Shown here piece by piece: positions 1 through 8,698 of a stretch of DNA of 64,000 nucleotides. Under the pieces are notes generated by a model. That model was not told the DNA's origin. It saw nothing but the letters and a program-made list of their open reading frames with translations, and did no database searches. The position numbers and the translations under genes are program-made. The stretch lies in the NCBI GenBank assembly GCA_002412885.1, contig DHVX01000055.1, forward strand, positions 137,236 through 201,235, written 5' to 3'. The DNA comes from Bacteroidales bacterium UBA5197. GTDB taxonomy: Bacteria > Bacteroidota > Bacteroidia > Bacteroidales > Lentimicrobiaceae. Each line of letters begins with the position of its first letter. The stretch's first letter is position 1.

Positions 1-1397
1 ACCGGATGGAGGATTTCCAGTAATCGTCCTGCTGCCGCGAAATGTACAAATAGTAATTGTATTCACTGAAAATCGCGGTTGTATTTGAAAACAAGCGGTT
101 GTTGAAAAGGTGATTCCAGCGCACAGTAGCTGTTGAATTGTCCCAGCTTATGCCAAAAGTGTTGACCGATGCGTTGGTGATGCGGCTGAAATCATCTTTG
201 CCGGCATAGGCAGTAATGAAAATCCTGTTTTTGTTGTTTATCTTGAAATTGATTTTTGCATTCAGGTCGAAAAAATCTATGGTAAACGATCGTCCGTTTA
301 TGTTGTTGTTGTTCAGCCAGTTAAGATTCGATTTTCGTCCTGACAGGATAAAAGAGCTTTTCTCCTTGATAATCGGACCTTCAAGCGTAAGATCGGAAGT
401 AAAAATACCCAGATTACCTGAAAACCCGACATTTTTCAGGTTTCCGTCTCTGGCCCTGATGTCTATCACTGATGAAAGTCTTCCGCCAAACGAAGCCGGG
501 AAATCGCCTTTATATGCTTTAACATCTTTAACAGCATCAGGCGCTATGGCGGTGAAATACCCGAAAAGATGAGCCGGATTAAAAATTGGCGCATCGTCAA
601 TAAGAATAAGGTTTTGATCGTTGTTGCCACCGCGTACATAATAAAATGAAGATCCATCACCAAAAGCATTTATACCCGGTACAGACTGCAAGGATTTCAG
701 CACATCAATAGTACCGGCAAAGCCAGCCATACGTTTTAATCCGCTTGCAGTTAACCTGACCTCTCCAGGCGAAGCCGATTCCATTCCCTGAATCTCTTTC
801 TCCGAAACAATTACAACTTCCTGTATATCAATGCCTGACTCGGGCAAATTAAAGTCTGATTTAAAATTATTAGTCAAACTGATAGTCTGATCAACCGGCG
901 AATAACCCATCAAGGAAATTCTGATACGATATTGCCCTTCGGAAAGCGTAAGTGAAAAAAAGCCAAATCCATTGGTGGTTGTGCCTTTATAGGTATTCAG
1001 ATCGTATATGTTGGCACCCACAAGTGCTTCTCCACTTTTCTGGTCGCGAACATAGCCGCTAATGGTGTACTTTTTGATTTCTGGAAGTGAATTATCCTTA
1101 GGGGGTGACAACTTATCTGGCTTCAGAATAACGTGATTATCAACTATTTTAAAACCTATTTCTAATGGACTGAGCAGTTCGGTCAATACCTGACTCAGGG
1201 TTTTATCGATGGTTTTTATACTCACTTTTTCGTCAAGCGGAATCAGTCTGGGGTTGAATGAGAAATGTACATCTGCTTCTTTTTCGATTTTCGCCAATGC
1301 TTCGCGAAGTGTAACCCCGGTAAGATTCAGCGAAATCTTTTTCTGACGCTGTTGAGCAAATAACACCGGAATGGCAGCCAAAAGTATGACTGCCATA
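1..1397 (-). CDS. STN-domain TonB-dependent receptor (C-terminus cut off by window edge)
   Basis: Outer-membrane receptor that takes up a ligand with TonB energy and probably signals to the FecR/sigma pair upstream. Reading the minus strand from 1397 gives a hydrophobic export signal ending in LFAQ and an STN (secretin/TonB N-terminal) domain (SLNLTGVTLREALAKIEKEA). A carboxypeptidase-regulatory-like beta domain follows (ISGYVRDQKSGEALVGANIY), then a TonB plug (LKSLQSVPGINAFGD, YYVRGGNNDQN, DDAPIFNP) and the first barrel strands. About 465 residues are present; most of the barrel lies outside the window. The ATG at 1397 gives a short signal peptide without a basic N-region, and the frame stays open upstream through a KYR-containing stretch, so a non-ATG start slightly upstream is possible. 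No SusC-type TonB box or SusD partner is visible. FecA-like transducer assignment is inferred from the STN domain and the neighbours; the ligand is unknown. Confidence 0.88.
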
Positions 1398-1481
1398 AAG
1401 AAAGAGCGGTATTTTGTTGCAGTATTGCTCAACTTTGTGGTTCTGATTATTAATGTGTTTTCCAAAAAAAGGTAATCTCTG

Positions 1482-2498
1482 CTATTTGCAACCCGAGCCG
1501 TAAATAACTGTTATCCCGTCATTTTCCCGAAATTCCACATCCAGTGTATTCCCGATTATTCCAAGCACCGACTCAAGCGACTGATTATCAAAAGTGGCAG
1601 TCAGCCTGCAATTATTTAACAACTGATTATCAAGCACAAACTTCCTGCGATATACATTTGTCAATGTTTCTGCCACTTCTGAGAGGGAAGCATCATCAAA
1701 AGTAATTAAACGGGTTTTCCACGCAAGATAATTCGGATCAGCATTGGCGCTTACGCCAATTTCCTTGTTTTTGACATTCAGAGATGCAGATTCCCCCGGA
1801 TCAAGAAATTCTTTTTTATCCGGAGATCCGGCAAAATAAAGCGAAACTTTCCCCGAAGTCAGCACAACCTCTACCTGCTCTTCATTTTCTTTGGCTCTTA
1901 CGTTGAAAGCTGTACCCAAAACTTCAATCCGAGCATCGTTTCCTGAAACTACAAAAGGATGTGAAGCATCAGGTGTAACTTCAAAATAAGCTTCCCCGCT
2001 CAGTTCCACATCACGGGTATTTTTACCAAATCCTTTATTATAGCTTATTTCAGATCCTGCACTCAACGTAACAATAGAACCATCGGGCAATGCATGGGCA
2101 AGAATTTCATTCTGCGCGGTAATGACAGTTTCACTTCCTGGTAGCAGAAACCAAAGTGCACCGGCAACAACCAGAATTACAGCAACAGCAGCAGCGTAAT
2201 TCCAGGCAGTTAACATTTTAATTATTTTACTCTTACTCCCTGACTTTGATTGTTTTACGGGTTCCGCATTCAGGTTTAACTTCTCAGAAATGATTTTCCA
2301 TTGCTGATCGATATCCGTTTTGTCATCAATCGCAACCTTTGCATTGAGCAACCAGGCATTATGTAATCCTTCAAACACCGAAAGATTGGCTTCATCAGCT
2401 GACAGCCATTGCGATAACTCAAACATTTCTTCAGGCGTGGTTTCGCCTGAAAGATAGCGGGTTATCAGCGTTTCGTAATATGTAGAAGTATTTTCCAT
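1482..2498 (-). CDS. FecR-family anti-sigma factor
   Basis: Inner-membrane anti-sigma factor that should hold the adjacent ECF sigma factor until the STN receptor signals ligand binding. The N-terminal cytoplasmic part (residues about 1-98) carries the usual sigma-binding region with FELSQWLSADEAN. One transmembrane helix lies at about 100-119 (AAAVAVILVVAGALWFLLP). The periplasmic FecR domain follows at about 125-235 (LPDGSIVTLSAGSEISYNKG, VELSGEAYFEVTPD, EVLGTAFNVRA), and a C-terminal DUF4974-type domain at about 260-335 (FDDASLSEVAETLTNVYRRK). The length of 338 aa is normal for Bacteroidota FecR proteins. It sits 63 bp downstream of the sigma gene and just upstream of the receptor, the standard order for this regulatory trio. 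Confidence 0.93.
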   Translation of the reverse strand: MENTSTYYETLITRYLSGETTPEEMFELSQWLSADEANLSVFEGLHNAWLLNAKVAIDDKTDIDQQWKIISEKLNLNAEPVKQSKSGSKSKIIKMLTAWNYAAAVAVILVVAGALWFLLPGSETVITAQNEILAHALPDGSIVTLSAGSEISYNKGFGKNTRDVELSGEAYFEVTPDASHPFVVSGNDARIEVLGTAFNVRAKENEEQVEVVLTSGKVSLYFAGSPDKKEFLDPGESASLNVKNKEIGVSANADPNYLAWKTRLITFDDASLSEVAETLTNVYRRKFVLDNQLLNNCRLTATFDNQSLESVLGIIGNTLDVEFRENDGITVIYGSGCK

Positions 2499-2561
2499 TG
2501 TGTTTTCCTGTAATTAATACACCTGTAATCTGTTTTACCCTGACTCAAGACCGTGAATTTG

Positions 2562-3107
2562 TCAACGAAAATAAGTATGAATAAAAAATGCAAGCAGCGA
2601 CATAAACCCAGATAATCTCAGGCGTAAATGCTGCAATGCCTTCGACATCTGCGTTTCAACCGTTTTTACTGAAATTCCAAGCTGAACTGCAATTTCATGA
2701 TATTTCAGATTTTCGTTCCGGCTGAGTAAAAAAACTTCTCTGCATTTTTCCGGAAGTTCATCAATTGCCGTTGCTATGCTTTTACGCAATTCCTTCTCAA
2801 CCAGAAAATCTGAAGTTTTGCCATCACTTACCTCCGACAGCTGCTCAATCTGAAGCAGATTATTGTCGAACTTCCTGTTGTCGCGCAGATGGTTAAGGCA
2901 TTTATTGTGGATTGAAGTGGTCAGATACGATTTTACAGACTTCGAAGTATCAATAACATCGCGTTTTTCCCATAATCGGATAAATGAATCCTGTACAATT
3001 TCGCAAGCAGTTTCATAATCTTTCACATACTTCATGGCAAAAAAGCACAAACCTTTGAATTCAGTGCGGAAAAGATTTTCGAAGGCTTCTTTGGTGAAGA
3101 TTTGCAT
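2562..3107 (-). CDS. ECF RNA polymerase sigma factor (FecI-like)
   Basis: Extracytoplasmic-function sigma factor of 181 aa. Region 2 is seen in FRTEFKGLCFFAMKYVKDYE and CEIVQDSFIRLWEK (core RNA polymerase and -10 recognition). Region 4 is the helix-turn-helix in ATAIDELPEKCREVFLLSR and KYHEIAVQLGISVKTVETQM (-35 recognition). The C-terminal hydrophobic tail LSGFMSLLAFFIHTYF is common in the Bacteroidota group of ECF factors. It should drive transcription of the TonB receptor and linked genes when FecR releases it. A TAnnTTTG element on the minus strand at 3136-3143 gives a 28-nt gap to this ATG. Confidence 0.93.
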   Translation of the reverse strand: MQIFTKEAFENLFRTEFKGLCFFAMKYVKDYETACEIVQDSFIRLWEKRDVIDTSKSVKSYLTTSIHNKCLNHLRDNRKFDNNLLQIEQLSEVSDGKTSDFLVEKELRKSIATAIDELPEKCREVFLLSRNENLKYHEIAVQLGISVKTVETQMSKALQHLRLRLSGFMSLLAFFIHTYFR

Positions 3108-3135
3108 ATGCAGAAATTGCGATGTTTAATCAGGA

Positions 3136-3143
3136 CAAAAATA
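3136..3143 (-). promoter_or_regulatory. -7 promoter element (TATTTTTG) of the ECF sigma gene
   Basis: On the minus strand the bases read TATTTTTG, an exact match to the Bacteroidota -7 consensus TAnnTTTG. It lies 28 nt upstream of the sigma factor ATG, a usual distance. I see no convincing -33 TTTG at the expected spacing. Confidence 0.5.
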
Positions 3144-3238
3144 AAATAATATCCGGGTAGTTCTGAATAAATGATCAAACGAAAGATGAGGTTGAATTAT
3201 TATCGTTCCTTAAAACCGCAAGAATATCGCTAATTGAA

Positions 3239-3307
3239 AGTCAGGGCTAGACTTGATTTTACCTTGTTTTTTCAAAACGTTTGCTTTCAAGTGGTCAAAC
3301 CCTGACT
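3239..3307. repeat. 69-bp imperfect palindromic element, copy A
   Basis: The left terminus AGTCAGGGCTAGACT (3239-3253) is an imperfect inverted copy of the right terminus GGTCAAACCCTGACT (3293-3307). A second element with nearly identical termini and exactly the same total length lies at 56387-56455. The interiors differ. This copy lies between the divergent sigma factor and nitroreductase genes, so it could also be read as a hairpin in the transcripts. It resembles a short REP- or MITE-like dispersed repeat. Confidence 0.65.
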
Positions 3308-3367
3308 TGCTGATTTAAGGTCGTTGCGAATCAGCTCAGATTTATTTAACTTTCTGGCTGTTTCACT

Positions 3368-3375
3368 TAACTTTG
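3368..3375 (+). promoter_or_regulatory. -7 promoter element (TAACTTTG) of the nitroreductase gene
   Basis: Exact match to TAnnTTTG, 24 nt before the ATG at 3400. It supports 3400 (or 3379) over the TTG at 3373, which would fall inside the promoter element. No clear -33 element. Confidence 0.5.
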
Positions 3376-3399
3376 CTGATGAAATTTTATCATAAAAAT

Positions 3400-3951
3400 A
3401 TGACTTTTCAGGAACTGATTCTTTTGCGCCAGAGCGTGCGTCGCTATTCTTCAAAACCTGTTGAAGCTGAAAAAATAAACCTGTGTTTAGAGGCCGCCCG
3501 ATTGGCGCCATCTGCAAGTAATTCACAGCCCTGGAAGTTCATTGTGGTAACAGAAGAACCACTGCGCACCGAAATAGCCAAAGCAACCTTTACCGATATT
3601 CAGCTGATCAACAAATTTACACTTCAGGCGCCTGTTATGGTGGTAATAGTGATTGAGAAAGCACGCTGGTTTACCCGTTTGGCCATGCAGGTCAAGAAAA
3701 AAGAGTGGCCGCTGATCGACATCGGAATTACTTCTGAACATTTCTGTCTTCAAGCTACTGAACTAGGGCTTGGCACTTGTATGATCGGCTGGTTTGATGA
3801 GAAAAAAATCCAGAAATTACTTGGGATTCCGTCTGACAGAACGATTGGGCTGGTGATTTCTATGGGATATCCCGAAGACGGATACAAACAAAGGCTTAAA
3901 GTAAGAAAAAGCCTGGAAGAAATGGTGACCTGGAAAAAGGATGAAAAATAG
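3400..3951 (+). CDS. Nitroreductase-family FMN oxidoreductase
   Basis: FMN-dependent NAD(P)H oxidoreductase of the nitroreductase superfamily, about 183 aa from the ATG at 3400. Family marks are the N-terminal RQSVRRYSSKPV (FMN phosphate contact region), APSASNSQPWKFIVV, and the later LQATELGLGTCMIGWFDE and IGLVISMGYPED. The natural substrate cannot be told from the sequence; members reduce nitroaromatics, quinones or flavins. The start at 3400 is chosen because MTFQELILLRQSVR is the typical beginning and a -7 element lies just upstream; ATG at 3379 is an alternative. The hexosaminidase gene follows on the same strand 61 bp after the stop. Confidence 0.9.
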   Translation: MTFQELILLRQSVRRYSSKPVEAEKINLCLEAARLAPSASNSQPWKFIVVTEEPLRTEIAKATFTDIQLINKFTLQAPVMVVIVIEKARWFTRLAMQVKKKEWPLIDIGITSEHFCLQATELGLGTCMIGWFDEKKIQKLLGIPSDRTIGLVISMGYPEDGYKQRLKVRKSLEEMVTWKKDEK

Positions 3952-4012
3952 GATTACCTTTAAGTCTGCAAACAAAAGAAATGAAATTTCAAAATCCGAA
4001 TCACTTCAAGAC

Positions 4013-6559
4013 ATGAAAAAAATACGAACATTTTTTCTTCTCCTCTTCATTTTATTCACAGCTTCAACCATTTCAGCGACTATTCCACTTGGCTTACGCA
4101 TTGAATGGCAACTCATTACCAATAACTACGAAAACAGCGATCGTTTTCTCTCCGAAATAAAAATAATAAACGAAGGCAGAGAAACGCTGCAAGGCAACTG
4201 GGAACTGTATTTCAGTTTCTCTCCTTGCCGTGATATTACCGCAGGAAACATCCATCAGGGATTGTTTCTCACCCATATCAACGGCGATTTGCATAAACTG
4301 GAGACAATTGAGGGATATACGCCGATTGAGCCGGGTAAAAGTCTGAATATCAAAATTATATCAACCGAATGGGCCATCAAGGAAACTGACGCACCCGATG
4401 GTTTCTATTTTATTTTTGATAAAGATGATTCCAACCCATATTACCCTATTTTGACTGTTCTTCCTTTCAAAACCGGCGCTGAACTAATACGTAATCGAAA
4501 CGATAAAGAAGAAATACCTACAGCTGCAAGTATCTACAAGGAAAATCAGAAACTCACATTATTGCCGGAGTCAGCATTGTGTCCTGTTACTCCGACACCA
4601 GCAGTACTTCACAGAAAGGACGGCTTTGTAAAATTGAGCAACGCAACTCATATTTACTACGACCCGACGCTTGAAAATGAAGCAGTTCTGTTGCTGATCC
4701 TGTTAAAGAATGAAGCAAGAATTGAGATGCAGATGTCTGAAGGCAAACCTGATGGGTCTGATTATATCCAACTTACGCTGGATGGGTCAGGCAAAAGTGA
4801 AGCTTACAATCTGATTTCCGGTGAATCCGGGATAGTGATTCGTGGCGGTTCTGAATCAGGGGTTTTTTATGGAATTCAATCGCTGAGGGCATTATTTCCT
4901 GTAAAAATTGAAGATGGTAAACCAATCCTGATTCCGGCTCTTGAAATCGTTGATCAGCCAAGGTTTACATACCGTGGAATGCACCTCGATGTTTCCCGAA
5001 ATTTCCAATCGAAGGAATCAGTATTTAAACTTTTGGAAGCCATGAGTTTTTATAAGCTCAACAAACTGCATTTTCATCTTACCGACGATGAGGGTTGGAG
5101 GATAGAAATTCCGGGAATACCGGAACTTACGGAAATAGGAAGTCAGCAGATTCATACCCGCGATGAATCTGAGGGGCTCATTCATCAATATGGGTCAGCA
5201 ACTTCAACATCCGGAAGTGGTTTTTATTCGCGCGAAGATTATATTGAAATTCTTAGATTCGCCAAAGAGCGCTACATCGAAGTTATTCCTGAAATAGATA
5301 TGCCGGGACATGCCCGCGCAGCAATTGTTGCCATGAAAGCCCGCTATAAAAAGTATCTTAAGGAAGGCAATGAAGCCGAAGCAAAAAAGTACATGCTTCA
5401 CGATGCTGATGATGAATCAATATACATTTCGGTGCAGAACTTTAACGACAATGTGGTTTGTCCTTGTCAGGAAAGTACGTATACTTTTATTGACAAAGTT
5501 GTTAAAGAGCTTGTTGCCATGCACCTCGAAGCAGATGCACCTCTGAAAACCATGCACATAGGTGGCGATGAAGTGCCGCACGGCGTTTGGGAAAAATCGC
5601 CGGTTTGCAGGTCAATGATGGAGCTCAGCAATGGAATCAACAATCTGCATGATGTAAAAGATTACTTTCTTAAACGTTTCGCAGACATCAACGGAAAATA
5701 CGGAATAAATACGGCAGGCTGGGAGGAAATTGCCATGCATGTTGAGGCAGATCCTGATGGCAGCGGTGAAAAACGAAGCATCAACACAGCTCATATTGCG
5801 GATAACTTCATTCCATACATCTGGAACAGTGTGATAGGATGGGGTGGAGAAGAGCTGGGTTACAAGCTGGCAAATGCAGGATACAAGGTTGTATTGTGTA
5901 ACGTTACGCATCTTTATCTGGACATGTCATACAACAAACATCCCATGGAACCTGGCTTTTACTGGGGTGGTTTTATTACAGAAGAAGAACCTTATCTGTT
6001 TGATCCGCTGAATATTTACAACAGCTTCAGAACCGATGCCATGGGCAATAAACTCCCTGATAATCTTGCCGAAGGGCGTGAAGTATTAACGGAAACCGGA
6101 CAAAAAAATATTCTTGGAATTCAGGGTCAACTGTGGTCAGAAACTGTAAAAACACCTGAAGTAATGGAAGAAATGATATTCCCGCGACTGATCAGTATTT
6201 CAGAAAGGGCCTGGGCTGCAGTTCCTGACTGGACAAAAGACCAGAAAAAATATGGTGAAACCTGGAATGAATTTGCAAACCGGCTTGGACAGAAAGAATT
6301 GCCTCGCCTCAGAAAGCTGGCCGGGGGAATAAACTACCATTTGCCCATGCCCGGAGCAATAATTTTAAACAATATTCTTTATGCAAATGTCTCACTTCCC
6401 GGAGTAACCATAAGGTTTACCACCGATGGAAGTTTACCCACACAAAAAAGTCAGGAATACACCGGCCCGGTTAAAGTCAGCGGAAACGTGAAGCTTTGTA
6501 CTTTTGATGAAACAAACAGAAAGAGCATAGTGGTTGAAGCAATTGCTGAGCAGAATTAA
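4013..6559 (+). CDS. Secreted glycoside hydrolase family 20 beta-N-acetylhexosaminidase
   Basis: Exo-acting enzyme that removes terminal beta-linked GlcNAc/GalNAc from chitin oligomers or glycans; about 848 aa. Order from the ATG at 4013: signal peptide MKKIRTFFLLLFILFTAST..ISA; a chitobiase-type carbohydrate-binding N-domain (LRIEWQLITNNY, LQGNWELYFSF) to about residue 150; a GH20b alpha/beta domain to about 325 (GESGIVIRGGSESGVFYGIQ); the catalytic TIM barrel (RYRGMHLDVSRNF-like YRGMHLDVSRNFQ, KLHFHLTDDEGWRIEI); and a C-terminal beta domain (TIRFTTDGSLPT). The catalytic Asp-Glu pair is in HIGGDEVP at about residues 519-520, the usual substrate-assisted mechanism. The frame opens at 3941, but that overlaps the nitroreductase stop and would put 24 residues before the signal peptide, so 4013 is preferred. 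Likely periplasmic or cell-surface. Confidence 0.93.
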   Translation: MKKIRTFFLLLFILFTASTISATIPLGLRIEWQLITNNYENSDRFLSEIKIINEGRETLQGNWELYFSFSPCRDITAGNIHQGLFLTHINGDLHKLETIEGYTPIEPGKSLNIKIISTEWAIKETDAPDGFYFIFDKDDSNPYYPILTVLPFKTGAELIRNRNDKEEIPTAASIYKENQKLTLLPESALCPVTPTPAVLHRKDGFVKLSNATHIYYDPTLENEAVLLLILLKNEARIEMQMSEGKPDGSDYIQLTLDGSGKSEAYNLISGESGIVIRGGSESGVFYGIQSLRALFPVKIEDGKPILIPALEIVDQPRFTYRGMHLDVSRNFQSKESVFKLLEAMSFYKLNKLHFHLTDDEGWRIEIPGIPELTEIGSQQIHTRDESEGLIHQYGSATSTSGSGFYSREDYIEILRFAKERYIEVIPEIDMPGHARAAIVAMKARYKKYLKEGNEAEAKKYMLHDADDESIYISVQNFNDNVVCPCQESTYTFIDKVVKELVAMHLEADAPLKTMHIGGDEVPHGVWEKSPVCRSMMELSNGINNLHDVKDYFLKRFADINGKYGINTAGWEEIAMHVEADPDGSGEKRSINTAHIADNFIPYIWNSVIGWGGEELGYKLANAGYKVVLCNVTHLYLDMSYNKHPMEPGFYWGGFITEEEPYLFDPLNIYNSFRTDAMGNKLPDNLAEGREVLTETGQKNILGIQGQLWSETVKTPEVMEEMIFPRLISISERAWAAVPDWTKDQKKYGETWNEFANRLGQKELPRLRKLAGGINYHLPMPGAIILNNILYANVSLPGVTIRFTTDGSLPTQKSQEYTGPVKVSGNVKLCTFDETNRKSIVVEAIAEQN

Positions 6560-6594
6560 GAAAAGAAATTGAGCAGGCAAGTGGTTTTCAAGAA

Positions 6595-7443
6595 TTACAT
6601 CTCTGTTAATCCCCAAACTTTCAGCTTCTTGAATGTCCCGGACACCCGATCATAAGTATAGGCTTTCTGTGCAGGATGATTCGCCGGAAGCTTATTCTGA
6701 ATATACCGGTTCAGCAAATAATCATTCAGATAAGTAGCATTCAACTCACCAGCCTTTCGTGCTGCAATATACATATCTCTTAATTCAATGCTATCAACAG
6801 AATAGATAAATTTAACATCTCCGGTAAAGGGGAAATAGCGAAAACCTCCATCTACCCTATCGCTGAGTATTTGCTGACTGAATAATACCCGCATTACTGA
6901 ATCATTATGGTTAATACCTGACATTTCGAACCAGAAATTGAGGTTAACCGAAGTAATAAAATAGTCATAACTATAAATGTTTTCATCGCCAAATTGCGCC
7001 TTTTCGCCAATAGAGTCGAAGTACTCTTCTAGTTCGGATTGTGCGATATTAATAATCAGGGCTTTTTGCCCCAATGCCAGAAACTCTCCAGAGTGCTCCG
7101 GACTAAATACCTTATAGCCCGTTTGCCTAAGAGCACTGCTGAACCCGGAGACAAATGCAGAAATATAGATACTGTCGTCAACAAACCTTATAACATCAGT
7201 ATTTGCCAGAAGCAAAGAGTCAGTCAAATAATCGGGAACATCTGCAAGAACAGCAGAATCAGGCAGCTTATAGCTTACTTTATAAACAAAATCAGGAGGC
7301 AGCAGCATGATTGCTGCCGGCTCTCTGTTTTGCATAAATTGTTTAGCCAGTCTGCGCTCAGGGCTGCACGAAACCAGAACCAATGCCGCCAAAAATAAAG
7401 ACAATTTAGCTAAAGATCGCAATAATCCAGGCTTCAGGCGCAT
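6595..7443 (-). CDS. Hypothetical lipoprotein
   Basis: About 282 aa, exported and lipidated: the N-terminus MRLKPGLLRSLAKLSLFLAA ends in a lipobox LVSC followed by SPERRLAKQF. The rest is a soluble alpha/beta-looking domain with no catalytic motif I recognise; Tyr/Asp-rich stretches (EEYFDSIGEKAQFGDENIYS) and a C-terminal tail (LPANHPAQKAYTYDRV) stand out. The frame opens at a GTG (7473) inside the flavodiiron gene; the ATG at 7443, 11 nt after that gene's stop, starts directly at the signal peptide and is preferred. It is the last gene of the minus-strand run BatA-parC-FDP-lipoprotein, and converges on the hexosaminidase gene. Function unknown. Confidence 0.8.
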   Translation of the reverse strand: MRLKPGLLRSLAKLSLFLAALVLVSCSPERRLAKQFMQNREPAAIMLLPPDFVYKVSYKLPDSAVLADVPDYLTDSLLLANTDVIRFVDDSIYISAFVSGFSSALRQTGYKVFSPEHSGEFLALGQKALIINIAQSELEEYFDSIGEKAQFGDENIYSYDYFITSVNLNFWFEMSGINHNDSVMRVLFSQQILSDRVDGGFRYFPFTGDVKFIYSVDSIELRDMYIAARKAGELNATYLNDYLLNRYIQNKLPANHPAQKAYTYDRVSGTFKKLKVWGLTEM

Positions 7444-7454
7444 GATTTGAGGGT

Positions 7455-8675
7455 TTAAGCGGATTCTCCGCACTGATTATTTTTAAGGGCTGTGCCAAAT
7501 CTCAATCCAAACTCACGGGCTTTCTGCTGCTCATCATTATTTGGAGTAAACTTAATAAACAGACTTTCATCAAAAAGCTTGAATTTCAAATTACTGAGGT
7601 TTGACTCTATCAGCTTCACTCCCTCCCCGCTCCATCCGTATGAACCAAAAGCTGCGGCCAGTTTGCCCCTGTCGCGTATAGGATTAAGCATGGCAAAAAC
7701 CTGATAGATCTGTGGCAGAATATTCTGATTTATGGTTGGAGATCCCAGGATAAGTCCAGACGCTTTTGAGAGTTGTTCGTCGAGTGTAGCGGCATCAGTT
7801 TTTTCAATGTCCATAACCTGAACATCAATATCTCCTGATTCACGCAAACCTTCAGCGATATATTCGGCAAGTTCTCCGGTATTATGGTAGGCCGAAACAT
7901 AAGCAACAAAAACCCTGTTTTTCATAGGATTCTCTATGGCTTCCTTTGCCCATTTCTCTGAAAGATCAACATACCGTTTCCAGTTTGATCGCAGGATTGG
8001 ACCGTGGCCAGTGCAGATTGCTGAGATTTCAAGTGGACGGATTTTCTCTATGGCTTTCAGCATAAATTTGCTGAAAGGCTTTAGAATTACGTCAAAATAA
8101 TATTTAAAGGAATCGTCGTAATTGTCAACCAGATCATCAAACATTTCCTCAGTGCAATAATGTGCGCCAAATGAATCGCAGGTAAACAGGATTTTATCTT
8201 CCTCGAGATAAGTGTAAATGGAATCGGGCCAGTGCAGGTTTGGTGCATTGAAAAAACGCAGCGTCTTATTTCCAAGAGAAAGCCTATCACCATCTTTAAC
8301 CTGAAGAAATCTGAACTCACTTCCGAACATATCTTTCAGATACCTGATGGCACTGCCACTTCCAACCACGGTAGCATTGGGGGCAATTTTCAACAGATTT
8401 TCAAGGTTTCCCGAATGATCAGGCTCGGTGTGATCGAGAATAATGTATTCAATTTCAGCGGGATTGCAGACCTGATTTAATTTCTCAAGGTAGGTTTCCC
8501 AGAATTTAAGCTTGGTAGTTTCAACCACAGCTTTTTTATCTGCATTGATAAAATAAGAGTTGTAAGTGGTTCCATACTCCGTTTCCATTACAACATCAAA
8601 AGTAACAATGTCGCGATCGAGCACTCCGATCCATTTTACATCGTTGGTAACATCAAGAATTTTAGTGTCTTTCAT
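7455..8675 (-). CDS. A-type flavodiiron protein (FprA-like O2/NO reductase)
   Basis: 406 aa. The N-terminal metallo-beta-lactamase-like domain binds a non-haem di-iron site; ligands are visible in HTEPDHSGN (His82, Glu84, Asp86, His87) and in later NLHWPDS and CTGHGP. The C-terminal flavodoxin domain binds FMN ([44 protein letters not shown]). The family reduces O2 to water or NO to N2O in the cytoplasm of anaerobes, taking electrons from rubredoxin or F420H2-like donors. There is no fused rubredoxin domain, so it is class A. It lies 23 bp after the topoisomerase gene and just before a lipoprotein gene. O2 versus NO preference cannot be decided from sequence. Confidence 0.93.
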   Translation of the reverse strand: MKDTKILDVTNDVKWIGVLDRDIVTFDVVMETEYGTTYNSYFINADKKAVVETTKLKFWETYLEKLNQVCNPAEIEYIILDHTEPDHSGNLENLLKIAPNATVVGSGSAIRYLKDMFGSEFRFLQVKDGDRLSLGNKTLRFFNAPNLHWPDSIYTYLEEDKILFTCDSFGAHYCTEEMFDDLVDNYDDSFKYYFDVILKPFSKFMLKAIEKIRPLEISAICTGHGPILRSNWKRYVDLSEKWAKEAIENPMKNRVFVAYVSAYHNTGELAEYIAEGLRESGDIDVQVMDIEKTDAATLDEQLSKASGLILGSPTINQNILPQIYQVFAMLNPIRDRGKLAAAFGSYGWSGEGVKLIESNLSNLKFKLFDESLFIKFTPNNDEQQKAREFGLRFGTALKNNQCGESA

Positions 8676-8698
8676 TCAAATTAAAGTTTGTTCTCAAA

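Noticed and set aside
216..572. Plus-strand open frame of 118 codons
   Set aside because: It lies antisense to the TonB receptor, whose minus-strand frame gives clear STN, plug and barrel motifs; no protein-like features of its own.
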